Origin: Luteitalea sp.
GTDB lineage: Bacteria > Acidobacteriota > Vicinamibacteria > Vicinamibacterales > Vicinamibacteraceae
DNA length: 64,000 nt
Assembly (NCBI GenBank): GCA_009377495.1
Contig: WHTZ01000013.1
Span: 1 to 64,000 of the forward strand
Direction of reading: 5' to 3'
The notes under the pieces are model-generated. The model saw only the letters and a list, made by a program, of their open reading frames with translations, was not told where the DNA came from and did not search any database. The position numbers and the translations under genes were made by a program. Positions 56,100-64,000 of this stretch are shown in pieces (the first letter of the stretch is position 1; the number at the start of each line of letters is the position of its first letter).

Positions 56100-57221
56100 A
56101 TGAACCAGTCCGCGCCTCCGCTCAAGCAGACGTCCCTCCACGCCCGACATGTCGCGCACGGTGCACGGATGGTCCCCTTCGGCGGATGGGAAATGCCGGT
56201 CGAGTATACGGGTATTGCTGCCGAGCATCTCCTCGTCCGCACGCGCGCGGGCCTCTTCGATGTGAGCCACATGGGCGAGCTCGAGCTCGCCGGTCGAGAC
56301 GCGTTGGCCGCCATCCAATACCTCACCAGCAACGACGCCAGTCGCCTGAGCCTGGGGCAGATTCAATATTCCGCTCTCACAACGCCGGAAGGCACGTTCG
56401 TCGATGATGTGCTGGTGTACCGTCTTGCGGATGAGCACTTCCTCCTCGTCGTCAACGCAGCCAACATCGAGAAAGACTTTGCCTGGATCCGCAGGCACAC
56501 GGCTGACCGCGGCGATGTCGTGCTGGTCAACACCAGCAACCGCTATGCGCTGCTCGCACTTCAGGGACCGGCTGCGTCGGACATCCTGCAACCGCTTACG
56601 GGTATCGAGCTCGCCAGCTTGAAGTACTACTGGTACGCTCACGGCGAGGTCGCCGGTGTGCGCGGATTCATTTCCCGAACGGGCTACACAGGTGAGGAGG
56701 GCTTCGAGATCTTTGTGCCACCCGCGGCAGCGGAGCGCGTCTGGAACGCGTTGCTCGAAGCGGGCACCGAGTTCGACCTCCGGCCCTGTGGCTTGGGCGC
56801 ACGTGACACGCTGCGTCTCGAAGCGGCCATGCGCCTCTACGGGCAGGACATCGATGAGACCACGACCGTGCTCGAGGCCGACCTCGGCTGGGTCATCGGC
56901 TGGAGCAAAGACGACTTCCTGGGAGCCGACCGCCTGCGCGCGCAAAAAACCGAAGGCGTGCCGCGAAAGCTCGTGGGCTTCGAGATTGAGGAGCGCGGCA
57001 TTGCGCGGCATGGATACGACGTCTATCTGAACGGCGTGAAAGCCGGCGTCGTGACGAGTGGAACGCAGACGCCGTTCCTGAAGAAGGCTATTGGGTTGGC
57101 GTATTTGCCCGCAGGCGATGCGGTCGTGGACCGTGTATTCGAGGTCGACGTGCGCGGCCGTCGTGTCGCGGCGCGCGTCGTGCCGCTGCCGTTTTACAAA
57201 CGCCCGAGGAGCGAACGCTGA
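56100..57221 (+). CDS. gcvT: aminomethyltransferase (glycine cleavage T protein)
   Basis: 373 aa. Folate-binding GcvT domain: GWEMPVEYTGIAAEHL, LFDVSHMGELELAGRDAL, NRYALLALQGPAAS and RTGYTGEEGFEIF, with the C-terminal barrel ending RVVPLPFYKRP. It transfers the aminomethyl carbon from H protein to tetrahydrofolate. The start of gcvH overlaps the stop (TGATG). Confidence 0.95.
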   Translation: MNQSAPPLKQTSLHARHVAHGARMVPFGGWEMPVEYTGIAAEHLLVRTRAGLFDVSHMGELELAGRDALAAIQYLTSNDASRLSLGQIQYSALTTPEGTFVDDVLVYRLADEHFLLVVNAANIEKDFAWIRRHTADRGDVVLVNTSNRYALLALQGPAASDILQPLTGIELASLKYYWYAHGEVAGVRGFISRTGYTGEEGFEIFVPPAAAERVWNALLEAGTEFDLRPCGLGARDTLRLEAAMRLYGQDIDETTTVLEADLGWVIGWSKDDFLGADRLRAQKTEGVPRKLVGFEIEERGIARHGYDVYLNGVKAGVVTSGTQTPFLKKAIGLAYLPAGDAVVDRVFEVDVRGRRVAARVVPLPFYKRPRSER

Positions 57222-57604
57222 TGTATCCGGCTGACCTGAAGTACACCAACGATCACGAGTGGCTCCGCTCGCAGAACGACGGCCACGCGGAGGTCGGCAT
57301 TACCGACTACGCCCAGCAGCAGCTCGGCGACGTGGTATTCGTCGAGCTGCCCGAGGTGGGCCGCGCTGTAGCGCAAGGGGAGGCGTTCGGCACGATAGAA
57401 TCAGTGAAGGCGGTATCCGAGCTGTTCGCGCCCGTCGCGGGGGAGGTGACCGCCGTCAACACCGAGCTGCAGCAACATCCGGAGCAGATGAACGCGAACC
57501 CGCACGCGGCGTGGATCATCAAGCTGCGTATCGCCAACGCGGCCGAAACCGACACCCTGCTCTCCAGCGAGCGCTACACGGAGATGGTGGGAGAGAAGGG
57601 GTAG
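57221..57604 (+). CDS. gcvH: glycine cleavage H protein
   Basis: 127 aa. Lipoyl-domain fold with the modified lysine in GTIESVKAVSELFAP (ESVKAV is the lipoylation site). MYPADLKYTNDHEWL is the usual N-terminus. Carries the aminomethyl intermediate between P, T and L proteins. Translationally coupled to gcvT. Confidence 0.96.
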   Translation: MYPADLKYTNDHEWLRSQNDGHAEVGITDYAQQQLGDVVFVELPEVGRAVAQGEAFGTIESVKAVSELFAPVAGEVTAVNTELQQHPEQMNANPHAAWIIKLRIANAAETDTLLSSERYTEMVGEKG

Positions 57605-57755
57605 AGGGGCAAGGTGCGAGGTCCAAGGGCTGTCTCAGGGAACAGGGACAGCCCTGGTCCCTCGAGATCTTGTCCCTGGCGCCTAGGACTGCCCTTGGAC
57701 GTCGCACCTTGCCCCTCGCACCTGTCTTTGCCCTTTACCCTCTCTCCTTTGTCCC
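57605..57755. repeat. palindromic string element D
   Basis: Starts at the gcvH stop. Arms 57608-57629 and 57692-57713 (22 bp) pair at 21 positions; inner arms CAGGGACA and TGTCCCTG add a second stem. The right side continues in TTTGCCCTTTACCCTC strings. This is the uninterrupted relative of element C. It separates gcvH from gcvP. Confidence 0.82.
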
Positions 57756-57763
57756 TAACGTTA

Positions 57764-60721
<2,958 letters not shown>

Positions 60722-61630
60722 GGGCCCGCTAGCCTAGTCTGTTCTCGAAAAGTCCACAGTAGCCGCTGCGTGATGGGGCCAGGACGACTCGTGCCGATCG
60801 TGAGGTCGTCGATCATCACAATCGGGACGATCTCGCGCGTGGTGCTGGTGAGGAATGCTTCATCGGCGAGCGGAAGGTCCGCGTAGTGGAGCGTTGTCTC
60901 GTGCACGGGCAAGCGGAGCTGCCGACCGAGCTCGAAGACGAAGCCCCGCGTGATACCCGGCAGGATGCCCGCTTCGAGCGGCGGTGTGAGCACCTTGCCG
61001 TCGCGGACGAGGAAGAAGTTGCTTTGCGCACACTCGCTGATCTCGCCTCGGTAGTTGCGCATCAGGGCCTCGAAGGCCCCGCGCTTGTACGCTTCCTGCA
61101 TGGCGAGGGCATTGTTCAGCAGGTTGTTCGATTTGATGCGTGGGTTGACCGCTTCCGGGTGATTGCGGACGACCGAGACCAGAGAGATCTTCACGCCGTT
61201 CTGGTAGGTGTCCTCGGAGGGGGGGACGAACGGCTTGACAATGATGATCAGGGTGGGGGAGGGGCAGGCATGGGGATCGTACACGATATCGCCGACGCCA
61301 CGCGTCAGGAGAATCCGCACGTACGCCTCACCCGGTAGCGGCGCGGCCGCCATTGTTGCAGACACCCGCTCGAGCAGCTCCTCGTCTGCGAACGGCACCA
61401 CGAGCGCAATCCGCTCAGCCGAGGCGCGTAGCCGTGCGAGGTGCTGGGCGAAGCGGAACGGTGTACGGTCGTAAGTTCGCAATGTCTCGTAGACACCTTC
61501 GCCGAAGAGTAAGCCGTGGTCGAACACTGAAACCGTGGCTTCACGCTCGCTACAGATGCGTCCATCGACGTTCACAGTGGCTATCATGCATGCTCCTCAC
61601 CGGCGCAAGATGGCTGGGTGACAACCCCCC

Positions 61631-61671
61631 TTCACCTTGTCACCCTGTCAGCCAATCACCTTGTCACACCA
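61631..61671. repeat. intergenic tandem string (CACCTTGT type)
   Basis: TTCACCTTGTCACCCTGTCA and a further copy lie between two divergent genes, matching the complement of 2948-3015. Confidence 0.75.
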
Positions 61672-61721
61672 CTTGTACTTCGGTTCGCATGGTGGTCGCA
61701 AGCGACCATGGGGCGGCGTGG

Positions 61722-61727
61722 TAGATT
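61722..61727 (+). promoter_or_regulatory. extended -10 placed for a leaderless nnr transcript
   Basis: TG-G-TAGATT ends 7 bp before the ATG at 61735, so transcription should begin at or next to the start codon. No ribosome-binding site is seen. Confidence 0.5.
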
Positions 61728-61734
61728 AGCCGCT

Positions 61735-63332
61735 ATGCGCGTCCTGAACGCCACACAAATGCGCGAGGCCGATCGATACACCATCGACGAGATCGGCATT
61801 CCTTCGATGGTCCTGATGGAGAACGCTGGCCGCCAGGTTGTCGCGGCCATGGAGGCATGGTTCAAGCCGCTGGCTGAGAAGCGCATCGCCGTCATCGCCG
61901 GCCGTGGCAACAACGGCGGCGATGGCTTCGTGGTGGCGCGCACCCTGCTCGATCGCGTGCTCGAGGTGGGCGTGTTCCTGGTCGGCCGTGTCCAAGACGT
62001 GAGCGGTGACGCGCGCGCGAATCTCGAGATCCTCGGCAGGCTTGGCGTCTCCGTGGTGGAGGTCGCCGATGAGCAGTCCTGGGAGCTGCACTCCTCCGAA
62101 GCCCTGACAGCCGAGGTCGTGGTGGACGCGATCTTTGGGACGGGCTTCAGGGGGCCGCTCCACGGTGTGCTGCAAACGATCGTGGCAGACCTCAACGCAT
62201 CGGGCCTACCTGTCGTCGCGGTAGACGTGCCGAGCGGTTTGGTGGCCGACACGCAAGCGGTTACCGGCGAGGTCGTGCAGGCGACCCTCACGGTGACCTT
62301 GGCCGCCCCAAAGCCGGCGCAGGTTCTCTCACCAGCCTGCCGTCAGTGTGGCGAGCTGGTCGTGGCCGACATCGGCATTCCACCCTCGGTCATCGACGCC
62401 GTCGACGGTCCACGGCTCGAGATCATCACACGCGACATGCTGCATGGCCATGTCGAGCCGCGTGATCCGGAAGCGCACAAGGGGGACTTCGGGCGCATCC
62501 TGATCGTTGCGGGAACCAGGGGGAAGACCGGCGCTGCCCACATGGCCGCGCTCGCGGCCCTCAAGTCCGGCGCCGGTCTCGTGACGATCGCCACGCCGCG
62601 CTCCTGTCAGCCCATGATCGCCGTCATGGCTCCGGAGTACATGACCGTGGCCCTACCGGAGGAGGGGGAGGACGGCCGTCTCGCCCCCGAGGCGCTCGAC
62701 TTGGTCTTGGCCCAGCCCGCGGACGTCATCGCCGTTGGGCCGGGCCTTGGGACGGGCGACGCGATCACCGCGTTCGTCACGGCGCTGCTCGAGCAATCCG
62801 GTGTCCCGCTCGTGCTCGATGCGGACGCGCTGAATGCGTTTGCGACAGATCCGCTGCGCCTCCACGCGCGCGATGGCCTCGACGTGATTGTGACGCCGCA
62901 TCCCGGTGAGATGGCGCGCCTGCTGGGGACGACGGCCGACGAGGTGCAAGCTGACCGCGTCGCGGCCGCACGTGGCCTCGCCGAGCAGCGTGATCTGCAC
63001 GTGATTCTCAAGGGGCACCGGACGCTGGTTGCGGCGCCGGATGGTGCGGTGGCCGTCAACCTGACCGGCAACCCAGGCATGGCGACCGGCGGCACCGGAG
63101 ACGTGCTCACCGGCGTCGTGGCGGCCTGGCTCGCGCAGCTCCTGGATCCGGACGCGGCCTGCCGGCTGGCGGTTTACGTGCACGGCCTGGCTGGCGATCT
63201 CGCGCAGGCGGACTGTGGTGAGGTAGCGATGATCGCGACTGATGTCTTGGATCACTTGGGTGACGCGGTGTTGGAGCTCCAGGCTGGCCGCCGCGATACG
63301 GACACGGGCGACGATCCTCGAGGAGATCTCAT

Positions 63333-63336
<4 letters not shown>
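61735..63336 (+). CDS. nnr: bifunctional NAD(P)HX epimerase/dehydratase
   Basis: 533 aa. N-terminal YjeF_N domain (MREADRYTIDEIGIPSMVLM, VIAGRGNNGGDGFVVAR, DAIFGTGFRGPL) epimerises NAD(P)HX. C-terminal ribokinase-like domain (GDFGRILIVAGTRGKTGAAH, VTPHPGEMARLLG, GNPGMATGGTGDVLTGVVAA) dehydrates it with ATP/ADP. Metabolite repair of damaged nicotinamide cofactors. Next to tsaE, a common pairing. Confidence 0.94.

Positions 63337-64000
<664 letters not shown>

Overview
The window is high-GC, gene-dense bacterial chromosome. The best guess is Acidobacteriota, probably a Vicinamibacteria-like soil lineage. The main reasons are two PadR-regulator/large orphan MacB-FtsX permease pairs (the acidobacterial 'ADOP' permease type), a ccm locus with a secreted CcmD-like protein, a Uma2 protein, and housekeeping genes of Gram-negative type (outer-membrane barrels, lipoproteins, Sec signal peptides). 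No rRNA, tRNA, CRISPR array, prophage or conventional IS transposase was seen. One structural RNA, rnpB, is present.

Layout. 165-4338: cytochrome c maturation genes, including a CcmA-CcmB fusion, CcmC, CcmD and two accessory membrane proteins. 4358-9575: metallophosphoesterase, aroK-aroA (shikimate pathway), an orphan HATPase anti-sigma-type protein, an inositol-monophosphatase-family enzyme and an outer-membrane barrel. 9826-14136: DedA-like protein, polyprenyl-phosphate GT2, hexapeptide acetyltransferase and asparagine-synthase-type amidotransferase, which look like a lipid-linked glycan module. 14214-21757: Uma2, serine hydrolase, glpD, methyltransferase, then a divergent padR/ADOP permease pair with the remnant of a second permease beside it. 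21794-33386: a large glycan or glycolipid locus (radical SAM enzyme, two LPG-synthase-type membrane proteins, methyltransferase, lipoprotein, barrel protein, two GT4s, epimerase, GT-C protein). 33534-46148: ttcA, dtd, dapF-like gene, a DASS transporter, radC, metG, tatD, a polyprenyl synthetase and ligA. 46178-50884: an NtrX-like regulator and a second padR/ADOP pair whose permease is frameshifted. 50969-51404: rnpB. 51433-55675: sugar epimerase, then ComEA-like, pseudopilin and small proteins with a sigma-54-type AAA+ protein. 56100-60721: glycine cleavage gcvT-gcvH-gcvP. 60661-64000: class IV aminotransferase, NAD(P)HX repair enzyme, tsaE and the 3' end of guaB.

The most unusual property is the intergenic DNA. 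Nearly every longer gap carries short degenerate tandem strings of 7-9 nt units, or 40-150 bp imperfect palindromes built from the same strings. At least three genes start or end inside such strings, and a related in-frame string joins ccmA to ccmB. Separate REP/MITE-like elements also occur. One, at 55773-55921, has inserted into a palindromic string element and is bracketed by a 10-bp direct repeat. A palindrome nearly identical to one of these REP-like units forms the position of helix P12 in the RNase P RNA.

Other anomalies are a DapF homologue with serine at both catalytic cysteine positions, a sigma-54-type activator without the GAFTGA loop, a tsaE gene that appears to start at a CTG overlapping the upstream stop, and -10 boxes lying 7-10 nt before start codons, suggesting leaderless mRNAs.
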